Assembly (NCBI RefSeq): GCF_017948405.1
Contig: NZ_CP072844.1
Coordinates: 2,604,001 to 2,668,000 of the forward strand
Direction of reading: 5' to 3'
From: Psychrosphaera aestuarii
GTDB taxonomy: Bacteria > Pseudomonadota > Gammaproteobacteria > Enterobacterales > Alteromonadaceae
Length of the DNA stretch: 64,000 bases
The position numbers and the translations under genes were made by a program. The notes under the pieces are model-generated. The model saw only the letters and a program-made list of their open reading frames with translations. It was not told where the DNA came from and did no database searches. This document shows, piece after piece, positions 48,873 to 57,129 of this stretch. The number at the start of each line of letters is the position of its first letter. Within the stretch, counting starts at the first letter, position 1.

Positions 48873-49948
48873 TGTTTGGCATGACGATTATTGAAAAATA
48901 TGTGGGCCGAACGGTGATGAGCTCAATCGTAGTGACCTTAGGAATTTTAGTTGGTATCAGCACCTTATTCAGATTCATCGAGCAGCTTAAGTACATTGGC
49001 CGAGCCGACTTTACTGCGGTTACCGCTGCCCTTTACGCGTTGTTCTTAATTCCTCAGGATCTCGAAGCCTTTTTCCCTATGGCTGCTATGATTGGCGGTT
49101 TAGTTGGTCTTGGGGCGCTTGCATCAAGCTCAGAACTTGTTGTTATGCAAGCTGTTGGTTTGTCTAAAGCGAACGTTGTAGGAGCCGTTTTAAAAACCAG
49201 TACCGTGCTTATTTTAGCAATGATGATTTTTTCAGAATGGGGAGTGCCAGCCTCAGTAAAAAAAGCGAACGAATTAAAAACGCAAGCAATTAGCGGTGGT
49301 GATATTTATGCTGCTGATGAGGGAATTTGGGCAAAAGAAGCTGACACTTTCGTTAATATAAAAGAAGTGACCGAAACAGGTGAGTTGTTGGGTGTGTCAG
49401 TCTTTAATTTCGATAATGAATTAAAGTTAACTCGACAGCTAAAAGCAGATGTTGGCACTTTCGAAAATGGTCAGTGGTTGCTTACCAACGTCATAATTAA
49501 AGAGTGGAAAGAACGTAATGTTGTTTCATCTCGCCAGGCTGAGTTCCCTTGGCCAACTGATTTAGCGCCAGATAAGCTTGGCATTGTGTCGGTTAAACCT
49601 GAGAGAATGGCATTATCTGAGTTAACCGATTACTTAAATTACCTAAATAAAAACGGACAGAACGCTAGTCGCTATGAGTTAGCTTTTTGGCGTAAAGTAA
49701 TCCAGCCTTTTAACGTCGCCGTCATGTTATTACTTGCACTATCATTCATCTTTGGTCCCCTTCGATCTGTAACGATGGGCGCGAGAATTATTTTAGGCAT
49801 ACTTACCGGGTTTTCATTTTTCTTAGTGGATAGAGTCTTCGGCTCGTTAGCATTAGTGTATGAACTTCCTACTGCAATCGGTGCTTTTGCGCCAACCTTA
49901 GTATTCTTTTTAATCTCGATTCACTTATTAACGAAGAAGCAGAAGTAA
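48872..49948 (+). CDS. lptG: LPS export permease LptG
   Basis: Partner of LptF. 358 residues; MTIIEKYVGRTVMSSIVVTLGILVGISTLFRFIEQL at the N-terminus, PQDLEAFFPMAAMIGGLVGLGALASSSELVVMQAVG in the conserved coupling-helix region, periplasmic domain, and C-terminal helices with FGPLRSVTMGARI. Translationally coupled to lptF by a one-base stop/start overlap. Convergent with the RDD gene. Confidence 0.97.
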   Translation: MFGMTIIEKYVGRTVMSSIVVTLGILVGISTLFRFIEQLKYIGRADFTAVTAALYALFLIPQDLEAFFPMAAMIGGLVGLGALASSSELVVMQAVGLSKANVVGAVLKTSTVLILAMMIFSEWGVPASVKKANELKTQAISGGDIYAADEGIWAKEADTFVNIKEVTETGELLGVSVFNFDNELKLTRQLKADVGTFENGQWLLTNVIIKEWKERNVVSSRQAEFPWPTDLAPDKLGIVSVKPERMALSELTDYLNYLNKNGQNASRYELAFWRKVIQPFNVAVMLLLALSFIFGPLRSVTMGARIILGILTGFSFFLVDRVFGSLALVYELPTAIGAFAPTLVFFLISIHLLTKKQK

Positions 49949-49965
49949 GTGCCAATATATCAAGA

Positions 49966-50514
49966 TTAAGGTTCGTTCGGATCTTCAATACCACGAAGAT
50001 AAATCTGCTTATTTTGCTCTTTTGTTAACACTATCATTTCTGTTTGAGTAAGCTTATCTTGTAGGGATAACTTTTTCTTTGGGTTAAATATCAAAAAAAC
50101 ATTTCCAAGACCTAACAAAGAGAGAGCGGCTCTTTTAAACGCTCTCGATAACTCTACAGGTTTACCGTCAATGCGCTGTAATTTCAGACGCCAGGCTCTC
50201 ATCCCAATAGTTTGCCCACCATCATGCCAAAACCATGCATAAAATAACCAAATCCAGAAAACCAGTTCTATTTGAAACCAAACTTGATCATTTAAATATG
50301 AAGAGGGATCGGAGTAATTAGTTAGATCGAACAATCCGAAGTCCGCGCCGTAAGAGACTGCAATTAAATTAACGATAGTTACTAGCATTGACAGTGCAAT
50401 AACCGCTAACCAGTCATAAACCATGGCTGCGATCCTTTTAAAAAAACCGGCTCGGTTATTTGAAGTTGCTTTTTTTGAGTCAGTTTGAGAAGCGCTCGTT
50501 GAAGAGTCGGTCAT
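49966..50514 (-). CDS. RDD-family membrane protein
   Basis: A 182-residue inner-membrane protein with three hydrophobic segments (~30-54, ~80-100, ~125-140) and the RDD signatures NRAGFFKRIAAMVYDWLAVI (Arg then Asp) and GQTIGMRAWRLKLQR. RDD proteins have no single assigned function; some are implicated in ion exchange or transport. The placement next to lptFG is one I recall from related genomes. Single gene; convergent with lptG. Confidence 0.9.
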   Translation of the reverse strand: MTDSSTSASQTDSKKATSNNRAGFFKRIAAMVYDWLAVIALSMLVTIVNLIAVSYGADFGLFDLTNYSDPSSYLNDQVWFQIELVFWIWLFYAWFWHDGGQTIGMRAWRLKLQRIDGKPVELSRAFKRAALSLLGLGNVFLIFNPKKKLSLQDKLTQTEMIVLTKEQNKQIYLRGIEDPNEP

Positions 50515-50634
50515 AACACTTTCTTTTTCTTTATTAGTTTTAAATAGAGTTTAACAACAAAGCGCTTAACTCAAAATAGTTTTGTATTTATTGAGCAATA
50601 TATCAACACTTGATGCATTTAGTTCATAAATAGC

Positions 50635-50662
50635 TTGCAGTTATAGTACTCACCGTTATAAT
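50635..50662 (+). promoter_or_regulatory. Sigma-70-type promoter of tRNA-Leu
   Basis: TTGCAG at 50635-50640, 16-base spacer, perfect TATAAT at 50657-50662, about 30 bases before the tRNA. The -35 matches only half of the consensus. Confidence 0.6.
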
Positions 50663-50691
50663 TCTCATCGCTTTATAGCAAGCCAATCTGT

Positions 50692-50776
50692 GCCGGTGTG
50701 ATGGAATTGGTAGACATGACGGATTCAAAATCCGTTGCCTTCGGGCGTGGCGGTTCAAGTCCGCCCACCGGTACCA
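50692..50776 (+). tRNA. tRNA-Leu (anticodon CAA)
   Basis: 85 bases including the encoded CCA. Acceptor GCCGGTG pairs with CACCGGT (first pair G-T, as in other bacterial tRNA-Leu). The anticodon loop TTCAAAA inside CGGA/TCCG gives CAA, reading UUG. A long variable arm (GTTGCCTTCGGGCGTGGC) marks a class II tRNA, and GGTTCAAGTCC is the T arm. A small hairpin (50778-50798) and then a strong terminator follow. Confidence 0.97.
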
Positions 50777-50802
50777 CTTCTCTTATTTAAAAAGAGAAAA
50801 AT

Positions 50803-50838
50803 AAACCGACTACTCTGAAAAAGAGCGTCGGTTTTTTT
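50803..50838 (+). terminator. Terminator after tRNA-Leu
   Basis: Stem AAACCGAC (50803-50810) with GTCGGTTT (50827-50834), extended by an inner CTCT/AGAG pair, then seven T. Confidence 0.88.
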
Positions 50839-50862
50839 ATGCCTGAAATTTGGATAATAATC

Positions 50863-51066
50863 ATGACGGACAGAATTACAGACAAACAAGTTCAAGAACT
50901 TACTAATCATATCGCTGACAAATGCGAAGCAATGGGCTTAGAGCCAGAACAGATAGTTGACGGTATTGCTAGAGCATTAATCGCGGCAGCTGACACCTTT
51001 GACTTTGCAGATCTAAACGTTGGTATTGATAACATTGGTACGTGTAAAGTCGAGCTGGTGGACTAA
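50863..51066 (+). CDS. Small conserved-looking protein, function unknown
   Basis: A 67-residue acidic, helical protein from ATG 50863 (MTDRITDKQVQELTNHIADKC...). The longer form from ATG 50839 would begin on the last bases of the tRNA terminator and adds MPEIWIII, so the shorter start is preferred; TTGGA lies 9 bases upstream of it. No recognisable domain. Composition is that of a normal gene, and the terminator hairpin closing on its stop codon supports a real transcript. Its promoter is not obvious; it may depend on readthrough from the tRNA. Confidence 0.6.
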   Translation: MTDRITDKQVQELTNHIADKCEAMGLEPEQIVDGIARALIAAADTFDFADLNVGIDNIGTCKVELVD

Positions 51067-51075
51067 TACCAGCTC
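51052..51075 (+). terminator. Hairpin overlapping the stop of the small gene
   Basis: GAGCTGGT (51052-51059) pairs with ACCAGCTC (51068-51075); the stop codon lies in the loop. Only four T follow closely, so termination may be partial. Confidence 0.55.
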
Positions 51076-51238
51076 GCTTTTGGACTGGAATGAATTATTT
51101 GAGTTTTGGCAGACTTATTTACTTTTTTGTGAAAAACTGGTCCACCGCGAATATTCATAGGGTTTACAAATTAGTAAAAATTTTGAATTATTCTGTCCAG
51201 TTATACACCACCGCTAATGTCTGTTTACTAGCAGCCCA

Positions 51239-52114
51239 TTAACAGTAGTAACTTCTTAAACTATTAATCTTAGTCCAATAAGTTACCAAGATTAAATTTA
51301 TGCTCACTATGGAACCTAGTGAACAAGTCCGCAGATATTTCTTGTTATTATTTATTAATTTATTTAATGCGTTTCCAATGAGCTTCTTGTCTTGGTCAGT
51401 AAAATCGTGCCTTTTTTCTCTTAATATAACTAACTTCAAAAACAAAGTATTTCTAGTTAATTTATCAGTACAGTTTAGCAGTGCCTTTATGTTGTTCGAT
51501 AGGTCACTTCGATCTATTTCTAGTAACAAAAACCTTAATAGCATTTGCTCCGCGTCAGTTACGTCATCATCCAGTTTGTGAATTAAAAAACTCTTGAATC
51601 TGGGCTTCTTAGTCGCTAGGTCGTTGGACATCATTTCTTCAGCTACATTTGGTATTGAGGCCCTAATTACGGAAAACAAAACTCTAACGCTATTCAATAT
51701 CTTTATTTTATCTCGCTCATCAATTCCTTCTTCTTTAAACTTTTTCTCAATAGTTGGAATTATATGAGGTAGCAAAATGTTTTCGTCTAATCTAGTAATA
51801 TCAACTTTCATTGAAAACAAATATGACTTTAAGATCCGATCGAAAGTTGATACTACCCTCTCTCTATCCATCAATAGTTCTGTATTTCTAAATACCCGTG
51901 CAAAAAGGGATATTTCTTTTTTAAAGCGCGGATATTTGTTAGTAAAATCTTTATCCAAATTAGAAATGTTGGTAGGTTGAGATTTTTTTGTATTTAGAGG
52001 GTTACTAATATCTTGCTCACTATCATGCTCTTCTCTTGTAACCTTTCTATTTTCTATCTCCCTAGCAAGATCGTCACTAGTTGATGCTATATCCAGTAAC
52101 GATATACTGGTCAT
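51239..52114 (-). CDS. Unrecognised helical protein, possibly 5'-truncated, accessory
   Basis: A 291-residue protein that I do not recognise. It is highly charged, almost wholly helical, AT-rich and unlike its neighbours. N-terminal ~55 residues are polar and low-complexity (DSEQDISNPLNTKKSQPTN); the middle is helical with repeated R/K-rich segments; the last ~25 residues contain a hydrophobic stretch (LGSIVSINLILVTYW). No signal peptide. The frame stays open for 26 codons upstream of the ATG, reading plausible protein (KHGVNLEETDLSD), until it runs into the IS3 remnant, and no good ribosome-binding site precedes the ATG. So the gene may have lost its true 5' end to the insertion. The 172 bases downstream (51067-51238) contain nothing I can name. 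Confidence 0.5.
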   Translation of the reverse strand: MTSISLLDIASTSDDLAREIENRKVTREEHDSEQDISNPLNTKKSQPTNISNLDKDFTNKYPRFKKEISLFARVFRNTELLMDRERVVSTFDRILKSYLFSMKVDITRLDENILLPHIIPTIEKKFKEEGIDERDKIKILNSVRVLFSVIRASIPNVAEEMMSNDLATKKPRFKSFLIHKLDDDVTDAEQMLLRFLLLEIDRSDLSNNIKALLNCTDKLTRNTLFLKLVILREKRHDFTDQDKKLIGNALNKLINNNKKYLRTCSLGSIVSINLILVTYWTKINSLRSYYC

Positions 52115-52139
52115 GTCACTTAAGTCCGTTTCCTCAAGG

Positions 52140-52567
<428 letters not shown>

Positions 52568-52677
52568 CTTGCATGAAGTGAATTTATTTAAGAGTTAAGA
52601 GAATTATTAATAATTTTTATAGTAGACAATTATAAGCATTCATTTTTATTTCCTTTGCCACCCCGACAAGATGATTG

Positions 52678-52696
52678 TTGCGCAGAAAATGCGCAA
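52678..52696 (+). promoter_or_regulatory. Hairpin in the leader of the TonB receptor gene
   Basis: A perfect 7-bp stem, TTGCGCA (52678-52684) and TGCGCAA (52690-52696), loop GAAAA, 50 bases upstream of the receptor start and ahead of its ribosome-binding site. It is the only structure I see in the 178-base gap after the IS end. Confidence 0.55.
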
Positions 52697-52745
52697 TAAA
52701 AATACAAAAATAATAAAAGTACGTAATCATCTAGGGGAGAGGTAC

Positions 52746-55103
52746 ATGTATAAGAACTCAATTTTATTTAGAGCTATTCAGCTGGCTATTTTTACCACGT
52801 CGGCCACCGCTTTTGCCGAAGAAGAACAAACAAAGGGAAAAGAACAACAAACTGGGTTGGAGAGGATCACTGTTACTTCCAACAAAAAAGTACAGTCCAT
52901 TCAGCAAATACCAACTTCCATCCAAGCTTATTCCGGAGAGCACTTGACTAAGAACAATATATCTAATTTATTAGATATGTCTGAAAGTTTGCCAAATGTA
53001 CACATCACTGAATCTTCAAGTAGTAAACGAATTGTAGTTCGAGGTATAGGATCGGGCACTAACTCGGGTTTTGAGCAATCGGTTGCCATGTACAAAGACG
53101 GCATTTACTTGGGCCGGGGCCATCAAGCCAAATTTCCATTTTTGGATATGCAAAGGATAGAGTTAGTAAAAGGACCTCAAGCTATTATGTTTGGTAAAAA
53201 TGCCACGGCTGGGGCTTTGAGTATGATCACAAACTCTCCTACAGATGAGTTTGAAGGGGAAGTGAGTGCAACTATTGGTTCAAACAAACAACGAGAGTTC
53301 AGTGCAGTATTGAATTTACCTGTGACTGATGATTTTGCTTTGAGGTTAGCTGCATTTAACAATTCGGAAGATGGATATATTTACAATCAAGCACGTGATC
53401 AAGACGAAGTAGATACGTCTTCTAGTGGTTTTAGGCTATCTGCATTGTGGCAACCAAGTGCTAGTTCAGAATTTAATTTTAATATTGAGCAAGGGCAGTT
53501 TGACTCAAACGGCTCTCGTTATCAGTACATCATTGATGAAGAAAGTAGAGGGCTACAAATTGCAGCCGATCCAACAAATCCGGCGAATGTGGGTTATCGA
53601 ACGCTGTTATTAGCAGATGACTCAGGTTTAGATTATACCAGTTCGATTTCAGGTGCTTTCCACCCTGGTGGGTTAGACGAAGGCAGTGACACCGATTTGC
53701 TCAATTCAAGTCTTCAATATGTATATTCTGGTAATGACTATGAGTTTACCTCTGTCACCACTTATAGTGAGTACGATTGGGATTCTGTATTTGACGCCGA
53801 CTACTCAGAAGTTTCTTTGATCAAACAAACCTACATAGAAAACTACGAGCAATTTACTCAGGAGTTCCGAGTAAGCGGAGCCTTGGCAGAAAACTTAGAT
53901 TACGTAACAGGCGTTTACTTTCTCCACAGTGAGATAGAACACCCTAATGATGTGTTGTTAGGGGCTTCTGTGCTTATTCCAGATCTACCTGGAGTCTCCA
54001 TTGGTACAACGGCTCAGTTTGAACAAGAGCAAACCAGCTATTCCGCATTTGCTGCGTTAAACTGGACTTTGTCTGATCAATGGAAATTAAATTTAGGCCT
54101 TAGGTACCAAAGTGAAGATAAAGAAGTCACCAGTGAGCAAGGTGTTTACACCTTATTTTCTGAGCAAACTCCAGCGCCAATACAAGCTTATGCAAACTCT
54201 ATAGCGCCAGTATTAGCGACGAGTTTATCAGGAGCCGGGCAACACAAGTTTTCAGCTGAACGTTCGGAAAATCATTTATTGCCAAGTGTCAGCTTAGAAT
54301 TTCACGGCTTTGAAGATACTTTAGTCTTTGTCAGTGCTGGTAAGGGGGCAAAAGCTGGTGGTTTCGATGGTTCAGGTTTGAATGCTTCAATGGGGTCTGC
54401 TCCAGATCCTGATTCTGGTTTTGAGTTTGAAGACGAAGAAGCGACGAACTTGGAGTTTGGCTTTAAGTCTGAGTTGATAGATCAAGTGTTAGAGTTAAAC
54501 GCTACCGCCTTTTATACCAACTATGAAAACCTGCAAGTCTCTGAGTTCAACGGTAAGGCCTTTGTTGTAAACAATGCCGCAGAAGCAAAAGTTAAAGGGG
54601 TTGAGTTGGATGCGCGTTGGTACATCAACGACAACTTCGACTTAACCTCTAGTTTCGCTTTATTAGACTTTGAATATGACAAGTTTACAGGTGCATCACC
54701 TACGGTTTATCAAGCTGAACTATTAGGCATGGCAACTCAGGATCTCTCTGGCGAAACAGGGGCATTTGCACCTAAATATTCTGGCAACGTAAATTTGAAC
54801 TATCACTTAGATATGGCTGGTGGTTACCTACTCGATACCACTTTATCAGTGCAGTTTACAGACGATTTTTATCTTGAGCAGGATTTAGACCCTATTGCTC
54901 ATCAAGATGCTTATCAGAAATTGAATCTTCGAATTGAGTTAACAAGCCCAGAGGGTGACTTTTCGATAGCGTTACTGGGAAAAAACTTAACCGACAAAAC
55001 GACATTTTCACAAGCAAATGATGTTCCTGTCTTGAGCTATGCTCATCGTTTTCTAGTTGAAGCACCTAGAAGTGTCCATTTACAAATGAACTATAGATTT
55101 TAG
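52746..55103 (+). CDS. TonB-dependent outer-membrane receptor of the catabolic cluster
   Basis: A 785-residue receptor from ATG 52746, which has a very strong GGGGAGAGG ribosome-binding site; the longer frame from ATG 52671 would include a leader hairpin. Signal peptide ~1-23 (ends TTSATAFA). TonB-box-like GLERITVTSNKK, plug with IPTSIQAYSGEHL, RIVVRGIGSG, VAMYKDGIYLGRGHQAKFPFLDMQRIELVKGPQ. C-terminus ends VHLQMNYRF, the barrel signature. This plug type is common in marine and sphingomonad receptors for organic substrates rather than siderophores. No Fur box is seen upstream, and the downstream genes are catabolic, so an organic acid or lipid substrate is inferred. Confidence 0.88.
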   Translation: MYKNSILFRAIQLAIFTTSATAFAEEEQTKGKEQQTGLERITVTSNKKVQSIQQIPTSIQAYSGEHLTKNNISNLLDMSESLPNVHITESSSSKRIVVRGIGSGTNSGFEQSVAMYKDGIYLGRGHQAKFPFLDMQRIELVKGPQAIMFGKNATAGALSMITNSPTDEFEGEVSATIGSNKQREFSAVLNLPVTDDFALRLAAFNNSEDGYIYNQARDQDEVDTSSSGFRLSALWQPSASSEFNFNIEQGQFDSNGSRYQYIIDEESRGLQIAADPTNPANVGYRTLLLADDSGLDYTSSISGAFHPGGLDEGSDTDLLNSSLQYVYSGNDYEFTSVTTYSEYDWDSVFDADYSEVSLIKQTYIENYEQFTQEFRVSGALAENLDYVTGVYFLHSEIEHPNDVLLGASVLIPDLPGVSIGTTAQFEQEQTSYSAFAALNWTLSDQWKLNLGLRYQSEDKEVTSEQGVYTLFSEQTPAPIQAYANSIAPVLATSLSGAGQHKFSAERSENHLLPSVSLEFHGFEDTLVFVSAGKGAKAGGFDGSGLNASMGSAPDPDSGFEFEDEEATNLEFGFKSELIDQVLELNATAFYTNYENLQVSEFNGKAFVVNNAAEAKVKGVELDARWYINDNFDLTSSFALLDFEYDKFTGASPTVYQAELLGMATQDLSGETGAFAPKYSGNVNLNYHLDMAGGYLLDTTLSVQFTDDFYLEQDLDPIAHQDAYQKLNLRIELTSPEGDFSIALLGKNLTDKTTFSQANDVPVLSYAHRFLVEAPRSVHLQMNYRF

Positions 55104-55116
55104 TTTTTAGTCGATG

Positions 55117-56031
55117 TTATTTGGGCAATTTGAGCTGTTCGCCAATGTCGAACAGCTTCTCTCTCATCCAAGTATTAACTGGGTCTTGTTCTGCTTGTTT
55201 GTGCCAGTACATATGGACAGGTAACACAGGTACTTCGAATGGAAGGGGGATAACTCGAACCGGCATTTCTTGCTGTAGAATATTGGCATAAGCATTAGGC
55301 ATAGTCAGTAACATATCGCACTGGCTGATCACACGGGTGGCTGCAAAGTAGTGCTCACAGCGCAGTGCAAACTGTCTTTTTTTTCCCAGTTTAGCCAAGG
55401 TCATATCGACTAAATCTACTTTTGAATCTTTTAACGTGACGAGTACGTGTTGCGCTTTTACGTAATTTTCCATTGTTGGCTCAGCCAAAATGGGATGGTC
55501 ATGACGACAAATCAACGAAAAACTCTCATTACAAACGAGTTGATGTTTAATGTTATCTGAGGTTGGTGTTAGTACGTCAATAACGATATCTAACTCTTGC
55601 TGTTCTAAGGCAGCTTCCATTTCTAAGCGTGTTGTTTGACGGCTATTTATCGTGATGTTTGGCGTGTTGGTCAGTAAATCTGTGACTAAGGTTGGAAAGA
55701 AAATCGATTCTAAAATATCTCGGAAACCAAACTTTATTTCCCTAGGGTATTGACGAATATCAAAGTCACTTTGCGGTATTAACGTTTCGTTGAGTATTGC
55801 TAAAGCTTTCTCTACTTTTGGTATGATCTTTTGGCAATAAGTTGACGGCACCATTTTTCGGCCATGGCGAATAAACAATGGATCGTTAAAACTATCTCGC
55901 AGTCTTGCCAGAGCATGACTCACAGCAGGTTGAGTAAGATGTAGCTTATTTGATGCGGCGGTTATTGAGCCTTCCTGATAGACGGTTTTCAACACTAAAA
56001 ACAAATTTAAATCTATCTTACTATGCAGCAT
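55117..56031 (-). CDS. LysR-type transcriptional regulator 1
   Basis: 304 residues. N-terminal winged helix-turn-helix (DLNLFLVLKTVYQEGSITAASNKLHLTQPAVSHALARLRDSF), followed by the NodD/LeuO-type start of the effector domain (DPLFIRHGRKMVPS) and a periplasmic-binding-protein-like sensor domain. Divergent from the class II aldolase gene (90-base gap that holds a T-N11-A dyad) and convergent with the TonB receptor gene (13-base gap). Probably controls the aldolase-ligase-transporter genes and itself in response to a pathway intermediate. Confidence 0.95.
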   Translation of the reverse strand: MLHSKIDLNLFLVLKTVYQEGSITAASNKLHLTQPAVSHALARLRDSFNDPLFIRHGRKMVPSTYCQKIIPKVEKALAILNETLIPQSDFDIRQYPREIKFGFRDILESIFFPTLVTDLLTNTPNITINSRQTTRLEMEAALEQQELDIVIDVLTPTSDNIKHQLVCNESFSLICRHDHPILAEPTMENYVKAQHVLVTLKDSKVDLVDMTLAKLGKKRQFALRCEHYFAATRVISQCDMLLTMPNAYANILQQEMPVRVIPLPFEVPVLPVHMYWHKQAEQDPVNTWMREKLFDIGEQLKLPK

Positions 56032-56067
56032 ATTTATATTAGGCCATTAAATTACATCACTTTTATT

Positions 56068-56088
56068 AGTCTTGTTGATATTTAGACT
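56068..56088. promoter_or_regulatory. Candidate LysR operator between regulator 1 and the aldolase gene
   Basis: AGTCT, 11 bases, AGACT: an inverted repeat whose inner bases fit the T-N11-A rule of LysR-type boxes exactly (T56072, A56084). It is in the middle of the divergent gap. Confidence 0.6.
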
Positions 56089-56121
56089 GAAGTCAATCTT
56101 ATTAAAATAGAGACAACGATC

Positions 56122-56931
56122 ATGCAACAAGACTCAATCGAGCAACAAGTACTAAAAATGACGGTGGGGAGTGACAAGTTCAATGTGCCGATGCCGCCAA
56201 AGTTTACCGACTTAGAACAACAGCGTGAATATGAGAAACAGCGCTTAGCCGCAGGCTTTAGAGTTTTCGCTAATCACGGCTTTGACGAAGGCTTAGCTGG
56301 CCATATCACAGTGCGCGATTGCATTGAACCTGAAACATTTTGGGTTAATCCGGTTGGCGTACATTTTTCACAAATTAAGACGTCAGACTTAGTGCGTGTT
56401 ACACACGATGGCAAGATCATCGAAGGCAATATGCCAATCAATAATGCAGCGTTTGCTATTCATTCACGAATTCATGCAGCAAGACCTGATGTGAATGCGG
56501 TAGCTCATGCGCACACCACTTATGGTCGTGCTTTTTCTGCATTAGGTCAGTTGCTGCAACCTATTTCTCAAGATGCATGTCTGTTCTACGAAAATCACGG
56601 TTTGTTTAATACCTTTACTGGTGTGGTTGCTGATTTAGAAGAAGGTGACTTAATTGCCGAATCATTGGCTGACCACACAGCTGTAATCTTACAAAACCAT
56701 GGTTTGTTAACCGTAGGTAAGTCGCTTGATGCTGCGGTCGCAAATTTCTGTATGATGGAAAGTTGCTGCCAGAGTCAGTTATTAGCTCAATCGGCTGGCG
56801 ACTTACAACTGATCGATCACGATACGGCGATCAAAACCAAGCGAGCCAATGGTTCAGAGCTAGTAACATGGGGCAACTTCCAACCTCTTTACCAAGTTGT
56901 ATTGAGACAAGACGACAGCTTTTTGAAATAA
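56122..56931 (+). CDS. Class II aldolase/adducin-family protein
   Basis: A 269-residue cytosolic protein of the adducin-type branch of class II aldolases. The three metal-binding histidines are present: His129 and His131 in VAHAHTTYG, His193 in LQNHGLLTVG. The catalytic Glu of fuculose-phosphate aldolase (Glu73 there) aligns with Ala110 in NNAAFAIHSRIH, so retro-aldol activity by the FucA mechanism is doubtful; this Glu-less form is usual in the subgroup. It may be a lyase, decarboxylase or isomerase in the pathway. First gene on the plus strand after the regulator; a 198-base gap with a dyad (56999-57031) precedes the ligase gene. Confidence 0.85.
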   Translation: MQQDSIEQQVLKMTVGSDKFNVPMPPKFTDLEQQREYEKQRLAAGFRVFANHGFDEGLAGHITVRDCIEPETFWVNPVGVHFSQIKTSDLVRVTHDGKIIEGNMPINNAAFAIHSRIHAARPDVNAVAHAHTTYGRAFSALGQLLQPISQDACLFYENHGLFNTFTGVVADLEEGDLIAESLADHTAVILQNHGLLTVGKSLDAAVANFCMMESCCQSQLLAQSAGDLQLIDHDTAIKTKRANGSELVTWGNFQPLYQVVLRQDDSFLK

Positions 56932-56998
56932 AATAATAAAAACAAAACCTTAACATAAGTCTGCTTGAGGCTAGTCTGAATAAAAAACATAACAATGC

Positions 56999-57031
56999 AC
57001 TCCGAGGTAGATAACGCATTTAGCTCGGAGT
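56999..57031. promoter_or_regulatory. Inverted repeat upstream of the acyl-CoA synthetase gene
   Basis: ACTCCGAG (56999-57006) and CTCGGAGT (57024-57031), 17 bases apart, with no T run. Either an operator or a transcript structure; about 100 bases before the ligase start. Confidence 0.4.
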
Positions 57032-57129
57032 CAAACAGCCTAGTAATACCTCAGCACAGATAACGATTAAAACAACTTATGTAGAGCGGTAGATGAAAGA
57101 GAACAAAGTGATTTTACTGAGGAGAGGGT

